From the NCBI GenBank assembly GCA_025210295.1, contig JAOASC010000016.1:310001-374000 (forward strand): a DNA stretch of 64,000 nt. The letters are read 5' to 3'. This document shows, piece after piece, positions 27,569 through 36,053 of the stretch. This DNA comes from Flavobacteriales bacterium (GTDB lineage Bacteria; Bacteroidota; Bacteroidia; Flavobacteriales_D; Parvicellaceae). Position 1 is the first letter of the stretch. Every line of letters begins with the position of its first letter. Below the pieces are notes generated by a model that was not told the DNA's origin, searched no databases, and worked only from the letters and a program-made list of their open reading frames with translations. Both the position numbers and the translations under genes were made by a program.

Positions 27569-27602
27569 AAAAAACAGCTTAGAATTCTAAGCTGTTTTTT
27601 TT
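27569..27602 (+). terminator. Rho-independent terminator after the E1 gene
   Basis: A perfect 32-bp palindrome (27569-27600, core CAGCTTAGAATTCTAAGCTG) bounded by A6 and T8, 21 nt after the stop. Confidence 0.9.
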
Positions 27603-27648
27603 GTTACACACTAGTCAATTACTAAATTAGCATAGCTAACCCCTTGCT

Positions 27649-29712
27649 ATGCATCCCCAATTTCAGCTCCTTTATTTAAGAAGAGTCCCTTTTTTAAAGA
27701 TCCTAATTCCTTTACTATTAGGAATAATACTTTCTAAACACTTTCCTTATTCATTAAGCGTTTTTTTAACCATAGTCTTTTTATTTTTGGGAGGAATTCT
27801 ATTTTTTGCAAAAACCTTTCAACAGTCTTATACCACCAATCATTTCTTTGGCCTATTCATTAGCTTATTTTTATTATTTTTTGGTAGCAGCTATACTCAT
27901 TTTAGAACAGAAATTAATTTTCCAAATTATTTCCAACACCTTCAAACTGACTCTATACTTGAGGGATACATCAGTGAAGCAATAATCGAAAAAAAGAAGT
28001 GTTTTGAAACAGTTATCAGTCTTAAAAAAGTTTACCAAAACCACTCAAAAACCATTACCAATGGAAAGATCAAATGTCTTTTTCCTAAACAACTATCCCA
28101 TTCCCTACAAATAGGTGATGTCATTTTATTCAAAGCTCAGCTCAATGAAATAAATCCACCAGCCTTTCCCGAACAATTTAATTACAAAAAATACCTGGAA
28201 GCGAAAGGAATTTTTCATTCAACGTATCTTACCAAGAATCAATTTATCAAAATTAGCCATATTAATACTCCTTATATTCTCGCTCAAAAGGCTAGAGTTA
28301 ACCTTATTAAACTATTCAGAAAATCCTATCTAAACAAAGACGGATTAGCTATTGTATCCGCCTTGTTCTTAGGTGAAAAAAAATTACTCAATACAACAAT
28401 TAAAGATCATTTTACGACCATTGGGGCAATGCATGTTTTAGCAGTATCTGGGTTACATGTTGGAATCCTCTTGTTTATTATCAATGGTTGTTTAAACTTC
28501 TTTTTTAGAAAAAATAAAAGCACTAAACTTAAATTACTCCTCTCCATCTTACTCATCTGGGGATTTGCTTTTATAACTGGTCTAAGCGTGAGCGTAATGA
28601 GAGCAAGTATCATGTTTTCCTTAATTGCAATTGGGAGGCTCTTATTAGAAAACAAAAACATTTACAATATCATCTTAGCTTCAGCTTTTGTATTACTAAT
28701 TATCAACCCTAATTTTATAACAGATATTGGCTTTCAACTCAGTTATCTAGCTGTTTTAGGTATCATCTACTTCTATCCAAAAATTTTCAACCTTTTCTTT
28801 ATCAAGAATAAAATCATCAATTATATATGGAGCATTACAGCAGTTTCTATTGCTGCACAAATAGCTACTATTCCAATTAGTATTTTTTATTTTCATCAAA
28901 TCTCTATCCTCTCTATTCTCTCAAATATCTTCGTTACATGTTTTGCTATTTTAATCATAACAATTGGCGTTTTAATGTTGAGCACTATTTATATCGATTT
29001 TATATTTTTATTCTTATCTAAATGCTTAAATACTCTAATTGAAGTCTTACTACAAATAGTAAAAAAATTGGCGTTAACTCCCTATGGTAAATTAGAGGGA
29101 CTAACTCTTTCAACCTTAGAATTAGGACTCTATTTTGTTGGAGTCTTTTGCTTTATTATACTATTAGAGACCAAACGATTAAAGTACCTAAATTACACTT
29201 TAATGATCCTCCTATGTTTTACAATCAGTAAGCACTATAACTACAACCAAAGAAAACAATTACAAAAAATTACATTTTTAAACACTAACAATCAAATTGC
29301 TTTTAATATTACAACCCCAAACAATAATATTCTTTGTCATTCGATTTCTGACAAAGAAGTGATGTACTATTTATCGAAATCATTGCAAAATTTTTGGTTG
29401 AAAAACACGTCTAAAAAAGCTACTACAAAAATACTTTCTAAGAACAATGAGCTAGTAATACTTAACAAGCTTAAAATACTCATTCTTAACCACCAACTCA
29501 ATACTTCAATTGAAGAATGGTGTGATTTTGTCATCATTAATAATCCCAAATTAAATTTAGAAAAAATCAATCAACTCGTTAGGACAAATACGATTGTGTT
29601 TAGTAACAAGATCTCTCCTCAACATTTCCTTTATTTTAAAAATAAAATTCAGTTTTTAGAAGTTAACCTATATACCTCCCTAAATAATCCATGTTTTAAA
29701 ATCAACCTTTAA
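27649..29712 (+). CDS. comEC: ComEC/Rec2-family DNA uptake channel protein
   Basis: A 687-residue polytopic membrane protein. An N-terminal hydrophobic part and OB-like region (DUF4131, about 30-200) are followed by the Competence domain with ALFLGEKKLL and the hallmark MHVLAVSGLHVGIL (about 260-274), GFAFITGLSVSVMRASIMF and FQLSYLAVLGIIYFYPKIF. ComEC carries single-stranded DNA across the inner membrane during transformation. The C-terminal ~190 residues would be the place of the metallo-beta-lactamase nuclease domain in Bacillus ComEC, but no HxHxDH motif is seen, so this appears to be a form without an active nuclease. No other com gene is adjacent. Confidence 0.92.
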   Translation: MHPQFQLLYLRRVPFLKILIPLLLGIILSKHFPYSLSVFLTIVFLFLGGILFFAKTFQQSYTTNHFFGLFISLFLLFFGSSYTHFRTEINFPNYFQHLQTDSILEGYISEAIIEKKKCFETVISLKKVYQNHSKTITNGKIKCLFPKQLSHSLQIGDVILFKAQLNEINPPAFPEQFNYKKYLEAKGIFHSTYLTKNQFIKISHINTPYILAQKARVNLIKLFRKSYLNKDGLAIVSALFLGEKKLLNTTIKDHFTTIGAMHVLAVSGLHVGILLFIINGCLNFFFRKNKSTKLKLLLSILLIWGFAFITGLSVSVMRASIMFSLIAIGRLLLENKNIYNIILASAFVLLIINPNFITDIGFQLSYLAVLGIIYFYPKIFNLFFIKNKIINYIWSITAVSIAAQIATIPISIFYFHQISILSILSNIFVTCFAILIITIGVLMLSTIYIDFIFLFLSKCLNTLIEVLLQIVKKLALTPYGKLEGLTLSTLELGLYFVGVFCFIILLETKRLKYLNYTLMILLCFTISKHYNYNQRKQLQKITFLNTNNQIAFNITTPNNNILCHSISDKEVMYYLSKSLQNFWLKNTSKKATTKILSKNNELVILNKLKILILNHQLNTSIEEWCDFVIINNPKLNLEKINQLVRTNTIVFSNKISPQHFLYFKNKIQFLEVNLYTSLNNPCFKINL

Positions 29713-29783
29713 ATATAAGCTAATAACGATGGGTTAAAAATAGTTAAAATGACAGTTTGACAGTAAATGTTTTTTGGTATCAG

Positions 29784-29814
29784 TTTTGACAATAGAGAAA
29801 GTAGTTTAACTTTA
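29784..29814 (+). promoter_or_regulatory. Promoter of trxA
   Basis: TTTTG at 29784-29788, 18-nt spacer, TAACTTTA at 29807-29814 (one mismatch to TAnnTTTG), 24 nt before the trxA ATG. Confidence 0.6.
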
Positions 29815-29838
29815 CATAAAAATTTAATAAATAATAAA

Positions 29839-30153
29839 ATGGCATTAGAATTTACAGAATCAAACTTTGATGAATTAACAAACACAGATAAACCTGTATT
29901 AGTTGACTTTTGGGCTGAATGGTGTGGACCATGTAGATTAGTAGGACCTCACGTTGAGGCATTAGCTACTGAATATGAGGGAAAAGCAGTTGTTGGAAAA
30001 GTAAACGTTGACCAATATGGAACTTTAGCAGCTAAATTTGGAGTAAGAAATATCCCTACTTTGATTGTCTTAAAAAACGGAGAAGTGGTAGAGAAAGTAG
30101 TTGGAGCTGTTCCTAAAGCTACTTTAGCAGCTAAATTAGACGCTAATCTATAA
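29839..30153 (+). CDS. trxA: Thioredoxin
   Basis: A 104-residue cytoplasmic disulfide reductase with the active site WCGPC (Trp28 to Cys32), preceded by VDFWAE, and the cis-proline loop RNIPTL. The length is that of classical TrxA. The frame stays open up to a TTG at 29767, but the ATG at 29839 gives the standard start (MALEFTESNF) and lies just downstream of a promoter that overlaps the extension. It is alone, convergent with the aminotransferase, and shares a bidirectional terminator with it. Confidence 0.95.
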   Translation: MALEFTESNFDELTNTDKPVLVDFWAEWCGPCRLVGPHVEALATEYEGKAVVGKVNVDQYGTLAAKFGVRNIPTLIVLKNGEVVEKVVGAVPKATLAAKLDANL

Positions 30154-30190
30154 ACGAAACGAACTTAAGTCTATTTTGACATTAAGCATA

Positions 30191-30228
30191 AAAAAACCGA
30201 ATAGTTTAACAACTATTCGGTTTTTTTT
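30191..30228. terminator. Bidirectional terminator between trxA and the aminotransferase
   Basis: A 16-bp perfect stem (30191-30206 with 30211-30226, core CCGAATAGTT) with a TAAC loop and A/T tracts on both sides. It lies between two convergent genes and can serve both. Confidence 0.92.
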
Positions 30229-30246
30229 ATGGTACTCATAATCCAA

Positions 30247-31446
30247 TTATACAATTCCAGGATAAACTTTCAACGCTTCTTCTAAGCATTTAACTGCTTT
30301 GGTTAAAGCTTCTTTATTTAAAACATAAGCAATTCTTACTTCTTGTTGTCCCAGACCTTTTGTGGCATAAAAACCTGTAGCTGGTGCCAACATTACAGTT
30401 TCTCCGTCATAATCAAACTCTTCCAACAACCATTGACAAAACTTATCTGCATTATCAATAGGTAATTTTGCAATAGCATAAAACGCTCCTTTTGGTTTAG
30501 GGCAAATAACCCCTTCAATTTTATTTAAACCATCAATTAAAATATCACGACGTTCTACATACTCCTCAATTACAGTATCAAAATAACTCTGTGGGGTTTC
30601 CAAAGCAGCTTCTCCAGCTATTTGACCAAAAGTTGGAGGACTTAACCTTGCTTGACCAAACTTTAAAGCAGCAGCCATAAATTCAGCATTTTTACTAATC
30701 AATGCTCCTACTCTAGCTCCACACATACTATAACGTTTAGAAACAGAATCTACAAGAATTACATTGTTTTCTATTCCCTCTAAATTTAGCGCTGAATATG
30801 GAGTTGCACCATCATAGCAAAATTCTCTGTACACCTCATCAGCAAATAAAAACAAATCGTATTTCTTAACTAAATCTCTCAAGGTCTCTAATTCTTCTTG
30901 ACTGTATAAGTACCCTGTTGGATTTCCAGGATTACAGATTAAAATTCCTTTTGTCTTAGGAGTAATTAACTTTTCAAAATCTTCAATTGGAGGTAATGAA
31001 AAACCATTTTCAATCTTTGCTGTTACAGGAACTACATTGACATTGGCAGTAACACCAAAGCCATTATAGTTTGCATAAAATGGTTCAGGAATAATTAATT
31101 CATCCCCTTCATTAAAACAAGTTTGAAAGGCAAAAACTAAAGCTTCCGACCCTCCAGTAGTAATCATAATTTCATTTTCAGGATTTAAATCAATATTAAA
31201 TCCTTTGTAATATTTTGCTAAACCTTCGCGGTATGATTGAAAACCAGCAGAATGACTATATTCAACAACTTTTAGATCAAGGTTATGCATTTTATCTAAA
31301 ACGACCTGAGGTGTTTCAATATCTGGTTGACCAATATTTAAGTGGTAAACTTTTTTTCCTGACTTTTTGGCTTGTTCTGCATACGGCACCAACTTACGTA
31401 TTGGTGATGCAGGCATTTGTGTAGCTTTATGAGATAAACTCGGCAT
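30247..31446 (-). CDS. PLP-dependent aminotransferase, class I/II (AspC/AlaT-like)
   Basis: A 399-residue fold-type-I aminotransferase. Motifs: LNIGQPDIETP near the N-terminus, TTGGSEALVFAF for the phosphate loop, ICNPGNPTGYLYS, FADEVYREFCY with the PLP ring Asp and Tyr, the Schiff-base Lys237 in DSVSKRYSMCGARVG, and near the C-terminus a GEKTVMLAP-like GETVMLAPATGFY followed by VRIAYVL. It probably uses aspartate, tyrosine or alanine with 2-oxoglutarate, but the exact substrate is not readable. It is convergent with trxA and divergent from the S74 module. Confidence 0.92.
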   Translation of the reverse strand: MPSLSHKATQMPASPIRKLVPYAEQAKKSGKKVYHLNIGQPDIETPQVVLDKMHNLDLKVVEYSHSAGFQSYREGLAKYYKGFNIDLNPENEIMITTGGSEALVFAFQTCFNEGDELIIPEPFYANYNGFGVTANVNVVPVTAKIENGFSLPPIEDFEKLITPKTKGILICNPGNPTGYLYSQEELETLRDLVKKYDLFLFADEVYREFCYDGATPYSALNLEGIENNVILVDSVSKRYSMCGARVGALISKNAEFMAAALKFGQARLSPPTFGQIAGEAALETPQSYFDTVIEEYVERRDILIDGLNKIEGVICPKPKGAFYAIAKLPIDNADKFCQWLLEEFDYDGETVMLAPATGFYATKGLGQQEVRIAYVLNKEALTKAVKCLEEALKVYPGIV

Positions 31447-31590
31447 AGTAATTTTATATTTTATATCTGTTTGGTATTAGGGTTACAAAATAACAAAAGT
31501 TATTAAATTCTAATGACTCCTATCTAAATAAATAAAGTGCTTTGTTGATAAATCACCCATATGGACGAGGCCTGTAAAAATCATTTACAA

Positions 31591-31598
31591 TATATTTG
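31591..31598 (+). promoter_or_regulatory. -7 box (TATATTTG) before the S74 / T9SS module
   Basis: Exact TAnnTTTG ending 20 nt before the ATG at 31619. No TTG is seen at 17-21 nt upstream, so the -33 element is weak or absent; activator-dependent transcription is possible. The rest of 31447-31618 holds nothing I can name. Confidence 0.5.
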
Positions 31599-31618
31599 AC
31601 GAAATAAATCTTAGCTTT

Positions 31619-34600
31619 ATGAAACATATTAGCATATTTATAATATTTTTTTTGATTAGTTATTTAGCTAGTGCTCAAGTCCCTAATCAAATTAGCGGCA
31701 TCAATTATCAAGGTATTGCAAGAGAAGCTGATGGGACACCTATAGCAGACAATACAATCGATGTTGCAATTTCAATACTGGATAATGGAGGTAATACTAT
31801 TTTTAGTGAAACACATAGTGGTGTATTAACCAATCAGTTTGGCCTATTTACTTTAATTATCGGAACTGTAAATACATTAGACGCCAACCTATGGAATCAA
31901 GCTATTAAAATTAAAACAGAAGCAGATTTTGGTTCTGGAATGGTTGAAATTGGTACAGTTGTTTTAGCTGCTGTTCCTTATGCCTTTAAAGCAAAATATG
32001 AAGGACAAAAAATTGAATATTCAAGCAGTAACAACAGACTATATATCACCAACGGAAATGGAACATATCTTGATTCTGTAACGATTGCCTCAGGAGGGAG
32101 TTCACTTCCTGCTGGTGGAACAAATGGACAAGTACTATCAACAGATGGTAATGGGAATTACGCTTGGATAACTGATAACGACAGTGATCCCGCTAACGAG
32201 ATTCAAAATTTAGAATTAGATGGTGACTCAACCATCATTCTTAAAGAAGGAAATGGAAATATCAACAGTACCATTCATCTCCCTAATGATAACCAAAGAC
32301 TTAATCTATCAGGAACCATCATCTCTATTGAAAATGGAAATAATATTGACTTAGGTTCAATTATTCCAGCAGGAGGTACTGATGACCAAAATTTAGACTC
32401 AGCTGTTCTAAGTGGAACAAGCTTATCCATACATATAGAAGGAGGAAATGCCGCTTCTGTAGATTTATCGAGTTTACAAGATGGCACAGGAACAGATAAT
32501 CAAGATTTGGAACTTACTGGTAATAACCTAACATTAACCAACGATGGTACATCGGTAGATTTAAGTGGGTATTTAGACAATACTGATGCGCAAACGCTAT
32601 CTTTATCAGGAAATACATTAACAATTAGTAATGGAAATAACGTAACTTTAACTGATAATGTAAATGATGCTGATGCTAACCCTACCAATGAAATTCAAAC
32701 ACTTACCCTCTCTGGAAATACTCTAGAAATATCTGGAGGAAATACGGTAACGCTACCTTCAGGTTCTGATAATCAAGATTTAGAGCTTTCTGGAAATAAC
32801 CTGACATTAACCAACGACGTTACCCCTGTAGATTTAAGTGGTTATTTAGACAATACTGATGCACAGACCTTATCTTTATCAGGAAACACATTAACAATCA
32901 GTAACGGAAATAATGTAACCTTGACTGATAACGTAAATGATGCTGATGCTGATCCCAATAATGAAATTGAGTTACCAACTGGAGGTACAAATGGACAACT
33001 ATTATCTACAGATGGAAGTGGTAATTATTCTTGGATTAGTGACAATATAGGTAGTGACGACCAAGCCATTAGTGGAAGTGGACTTTCTGGAACGACATTA
33101 ACCATTGGAATTGAAGGAGGATCAAATGAAACTGTTGACTTATCTTCATTGGCTGAAGCTGATGACGACTGGTTTTTGGGAGGTTCTACTACCGCAAAAC
33201 CTACTTCTATTAATGACGATATATGGAAACGAGGTAATGTAGGTATTTTTGGAGCTGTTGGAAGTAATACTATTAGCCATATGCTTACAATTGGACAGAC
33301 ATCAAGTACAACAACACCAATGGTCGCTATAAAAAATGGTCATGCAACAGGAGATGCCAGCATGCTATTTGATGGAGGAACAACTGATTATTCAATAGGT
33401 TCTGATGCTGGGAATGGTAGCTTTACCATCGCTCAAAATTCCTCAGGGTTAGGTACTAACGACCGTTTAGTTATTCAAAACAATTCAGGTTATGTTGGTA
33501 TTGGTACTTCTTCACCAGGAGCGAAGTTAGACATCAAAACGAATAGCGCTACAACTGATGCTTTGTATATTGGTCAATCAACTACTTTACCACAACTTGT
33601 TGTTAAAGCAGGTGGAAATGTGGGGATTGGAACAACTTCTCCTAGTTCAAAATTAGCAATTGAAAATAGTGCAAATGCGCATATTGACTTAACCAGTACA
33701 TCTGGTAATGCTAAAATAAACTTACAATCTAGCTCAGGAAACTCCTCTATTAACTTCTATGAAAGTGGTACTTCGCAAGCAGAAATTGGTTGGAATAGCG
33801 CCTCTAACTATCTCTATTTAAATGATGGAACAGCCAACAGCCTAACTTCCAGATCAGGGAGAGTTGGGGTTGGAACCAACTTTCCTTCAGAAAAACTTCA
33901 TATTGTAAACAATAATGAAAATATCTCTTTAAAAGTTGAAAATTCGTATGCTTCAGGCAATATATACGGTATTCAAAACAGAATTACTAGTTCAACTACT
34001 AATAATAATGCAACGTATGCTACTTGGAATGGTGTTAATAATGTAAATAATTCAAACACGCTTGCTACTTCTACTTTTGCCAATTACTCTTTTACCAATA
34101 ATGGAGGTACTGGAACTAGTTATGGTTATTATTACAGAGATTATTCTGGTACAAATACTAGCTATGGAATATATACACAAGGAGAGGATAGAAATTACCT
34201 AAGTGGACGTATTGGTTTAGGTGTAACTAGTCCTTCTTACCAATTGCACCTAAGTTCTAATAGTGCTGCAAAACCTACTTCTAGTGCTTGGACAGTAACT
34301 TCAGACAAACGTTTAAAAGAAAATATTCTTCCATATAAATCTGGCATTGATGATATTATGAAAATAAATCCCGTTTGGTATACCTATAATGGTAAAGCAG
34401 GACTCCCTAGAGAAACAGGGATAGGTGTAATAGCTCAAGATTTACAAAAAATTGCTCCTTACATGGTTAATGAATGGACCTACCAAAACAAAGAAACATA
34501 CCTTGGCGTTGATAATGGGGCAATGACTTATATGCTTATTAATGCAACTAAGCAACAACAGGAAGTCATCTTAAGTATGGAAGAACAATTAAAAGTTCAA

Positions 34601-34651
34601 CAAAAACAAATAAATGCTTTAATTAAAGAAATTGAAAACTTAAAGAAGTAA
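31619..34651 (+). CDS. Large secreted protein with C-terminal S74 intramolecular chaperone (tail-fibre-like)
   Basis: A 1010-residue protein with a signal peptide (1-20, ending ASAQ). The N-terminal domain (about 25-125) resembles the start of Bacteroidetes tail-fibre-like proteins (ISGINYQGIAREADGTPI). A long repetitive beta region (about 150-550) has repeated LSGNTLTISNGNNVTLTDN units, followed by GVIGT/VGIGTSSP-type repeats, common in trimeric beta-helical fibres. The end carries an S74 domain: TSDKRLKENI with Ser895 and Lys900 in the S-x4-K spacing of the self-cleaving dyad, GVIAQDLQKIAP, and a final coiled coil. It lacks a T9SS C-terminal sorting domain of its own. It lies 2 nt upstream of a gene that is almost only such a domain. 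An oligomeric surface fibre is likely. Confidence 0.85.
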   Translation: MKHISIFIIFFLISYLASAQVPNQISGINYQGIAREADGTPIADNTIDVAISILDNGGNTIFSETHSGVLTNQFGLFTLIIGTVNTLDANLWNQAIKIKTEADFGSGMVEIGTVVLAAVPYAFKAKYEGQKIEYSSSNNRLYITNGNGTYLDSVTIASGGSSLPAGGTNGQVLSTDGNGNYAWITDNDSDPANEIQNLELDGDSTIILKEGNGNINSTIHLPNDNQRLNLSGTIISIENGNNIDLGSIIPAGGTDDQNLDSAVLSGTSLSIHIEGGNAASVDLSSLQDGTGTDNQDLELTGNNLTLTNDGTSVDLSGYLDNTDAQTLSLSGNTLTISNGNNVTLTDNVNDADANPTNEIQTLTLSGNTLEISGGNTVTLPSGSDNQDLELSGNNLTLTNDVTPVDLSGYLDNTDAQTLSLSGNTLTISNGNNVTLTDNVNDADADPNNEIELPTGGTNGQLLSTDGSGNYSWISDNIGSDDQAISGSGLSGTTLTIGIEGGSNETVDLSSLAEADDDWFLGGSTTAKPTSINDDIWKRGNVGIFGAVGSNTISHMLTIGQTSSTTTPMVAIKNGHATGDASMLFDGGTTDYSIGSDAGNGSFTIAQNSSGLGTNDRLVIQNNSGYVGIGTSSPGAKLDIKTNSATTDALYIGQSTTLPQLVVKAGGNVGIGTTSPSSKLAIENSANAHIDLTSTSGNAKINLQSSSGNSSINFYESGTSQAEIGWNSASNYLYLNDGTANSLTSRSGRVGVGTNFPSEKLHIVNNNENISLKVENSYASGNIYGIQNRITSSTTNNNATYATWNGVNNVNNSNTLATSTFANYSFTNNGGTGTSYGYYYRDYSGTNTSYGIYTQGEDRNYLSGRIGLGVTSPSYQLHLSSNSAAKPTSSAWTVTSDKRLKENILPYKSGIDDIMKINPVWYTYNGKAGLPRETGIGVIAQDLQKIAPYMVNEWTYQNKETYLGVDNGAMTYMLINATKQQQEVILSMEEQLKVQQKQINALIKEIENLKK
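32495..32968 (+). repeat. Two in-frame direct repeats of 201 bp
   Basis: Copies at 32495-32695 and 32768-32968, each coding 67 residues that begin DNQDLEL and end NEI; the protein copies differ at five positions. They are internal to the S74 fibre gene and could change its shaft length by recombination. Confidence 0.85.
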
Positions 34652-34653
34652 AA

Positions 34654-35124
34654 ATGAAATTATTATTCATTCTATTCATACCTTTTTCTTGCTTCTCCCA
34701 ACAAGTTTTGAGCTCTGGGGGAAATGCACCTTCTCCAACCAACATTAGTGAGCAAACGATTTCGTTTACTATTGGAGAGCCTTTGATTACTACAGGTGGA
34801 GATGATGAATTAATCACTGAAGGATTTCAACAACCCCATATAAAAGGAAAAGTATATGTAGCTGGAGTTAATGCTTTTTCTCCCAACAATGACGGGAATA
34901 ATGATACTTGGCTTTATAAAAAACCGTCTGAACAATATCAAATAGAAATTTTTTCACGTTGGGGAAACATAGTATGGAACAATACAGAAGACCTTTCTAA
35001 TAGTGAATGGGATGGAACTGATAGCAATGGAAATGTATTGCCTGATGGCACTTATTTTTACACAATCAAAGTGAATGGCAAAGCACTTGAAAATGGCTCT
35101 GGATATATAGAAATCACACGATAA
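34654..35124 (+). CDS. Small secreted protein consisting mainly of a T9SS type-B sorting domain
   Basis: A 156-residue protein. A signal peptide (about 1-15, ending CFSQ) is followed by a short module, SSGGNAPSPTNISEQTISFT then IGEP and TEGFQQPH, which occurs in front of sorting domains in many Bacteroidetes proteins. From about residue 70 it is a type-B (CHU_C / gliding-motility-associated) C-terminal domain: NAFSPNNDGNNDTW, IEIFSRWGNIVW, WDGTDSNGNVLPDGTYFYTI. There is no room for a separate cargo domain. It starts 2 nt after the S74 gene and ends 6 nt before a PorP/SprF-like gene, so the four genes are translationally close. It may act as a secretion adaptor or anchor; this is inference. 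Confidence 0.88.
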   Translation: MKLLFILFIPFSCFSQQVLSSGGNAPSPTNISEQTISFTIGEPLITTGGDDELITEGFQQPHIKGKVYVAGVNAFSPNNDGNNDTWLYKKPSEQYQIEIFSRWGNIVWNNTEDLSNSEWDGTDSNGNVLPDGTYFYTIKVNGKALENGSGYIEITR

Positions 35125-35130
35125 AATTAG

Positions 35131-36051
35131 ATGGTAAAAACGTTTAAATATAGCCTTACATTTCTTCTTGTTTGTATTCTTTTTTTTAGGAATATAGCAC
35201 AACAGGATTTTGTGCATACACAATATATGTTTAACCTCTTTAGCATAAATCCTGCTTATGCAGGGAGTAAAAACACCATGGATATTAATTTATCTCATAG
35301 AAGTCAGTGGATAGGTTTAGACGGAGCACCACAAACTCAATTTTTATCCATCCACTCCCCTATTTTACAAAATAAAGTAGGACTAGGACTTCAAATTAGT
35401 AACGATGCAATTGGCCCAAGAAAAGTCTTAGGAGTTAATACTGCTTATGCTTATCATATTGATCTCAACAAAGGTAAACTAGGATTTGGGTTGAGAGCTG
35501 GAGCATATAATTTTACTTATGATTGGAGTCAACTTAATTATGAATCTGGCTATGATGGTGTAATTGGCATGAAAAACCCTAATACACTTGCTGTTAATTT
35601 TGATTTTGGGGTTTATTATAAAAACAGAGTCAACTATGCTGGTTTAGAAATAGCTCATTTAAATCAAGCTAAAATTTACACTTCAGATTCGTTAACAAGC
35701 GAAGCGCACTTATACCCACACCTAGCCTTATTTTATGGACATGCTTTCGAAATCAACGACAATATGGTTCTTAAATCTTCGATCTTGGCTCGTGCTGTTC
35801 AAAATAACAGTTATATCGATGTCAACCTGAGTATGCTTTTTAATGATTTTCTATGGTTTGGCGCTTCATACAAAAGTGTAGGAATCGTTGGAGCGATTAC
35901 AAAATTCAACATTTCTAAACGATTCAATGCTGGATATTCTTTAGATTATCCAATTTCTAATACTTTTTTAAAAAGGACTTCCCACGAGCTATTTTTAACG
36001 TACAACATCTCTATGTATAAAGAGTTAGGAGTCTCTCCTCGTTATTTTTAA
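35131..36051 (+). CDS. PorP/SprF-family outer-membrane protein
   Basis: A 306-residue outer-membrane beta-barrel of the PorP/SprF family, with signal peptide (about 1-23) and the family opening QQDFVHTQYMFNLFSINPAYAGSKN. Alternating amphipathic strands continue to an aromatic C-terminus (SPRYF). In Flavobacterium johnsoniae SprF-like proteins are needed for secretion or attachment of type-B T9SS cargo such as SprB and are encoded next to it; the small type-B gene just upstream fits that rule. It is followed 2 nt later by the PorE-like gene. Confidence 0.92.
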   Translation: MVKTFKYSLTFLLVCILFFRNIAQQDFVHTQYMFNLFSINPAYAGSKNTMDINLSHRSQWIGLDGAPQTQFLSIHSPILQNKVGLGLQISNDAIGPRKVLGVNTAYAYHIDLNKGKLGFGLRAGAYNFTYDWSQLNYESGYDGVIGMKNPNTLAVNFDFGVYYKNRVNYAGLEIAHLNQAKIYTSDSLTSEAHLYPHLALFYGHAFEINDNMVLKSSILARAVQNNSYIDVNLSMLFNDFLWFGASYKSVGIVGAITKFNISKRFNAGYSLDYPISNTFLKRTSHELFLTYNISMYKELGVSPRYF

Positions 36052-36053
36052 TT

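Noticed and set aside
29767-29838. N-terminal extension of thioredoxin from a TTG codon
   Set aside because: The promoter lies inside this extension and the classical 104-residue thioredoxin starts at 29839.
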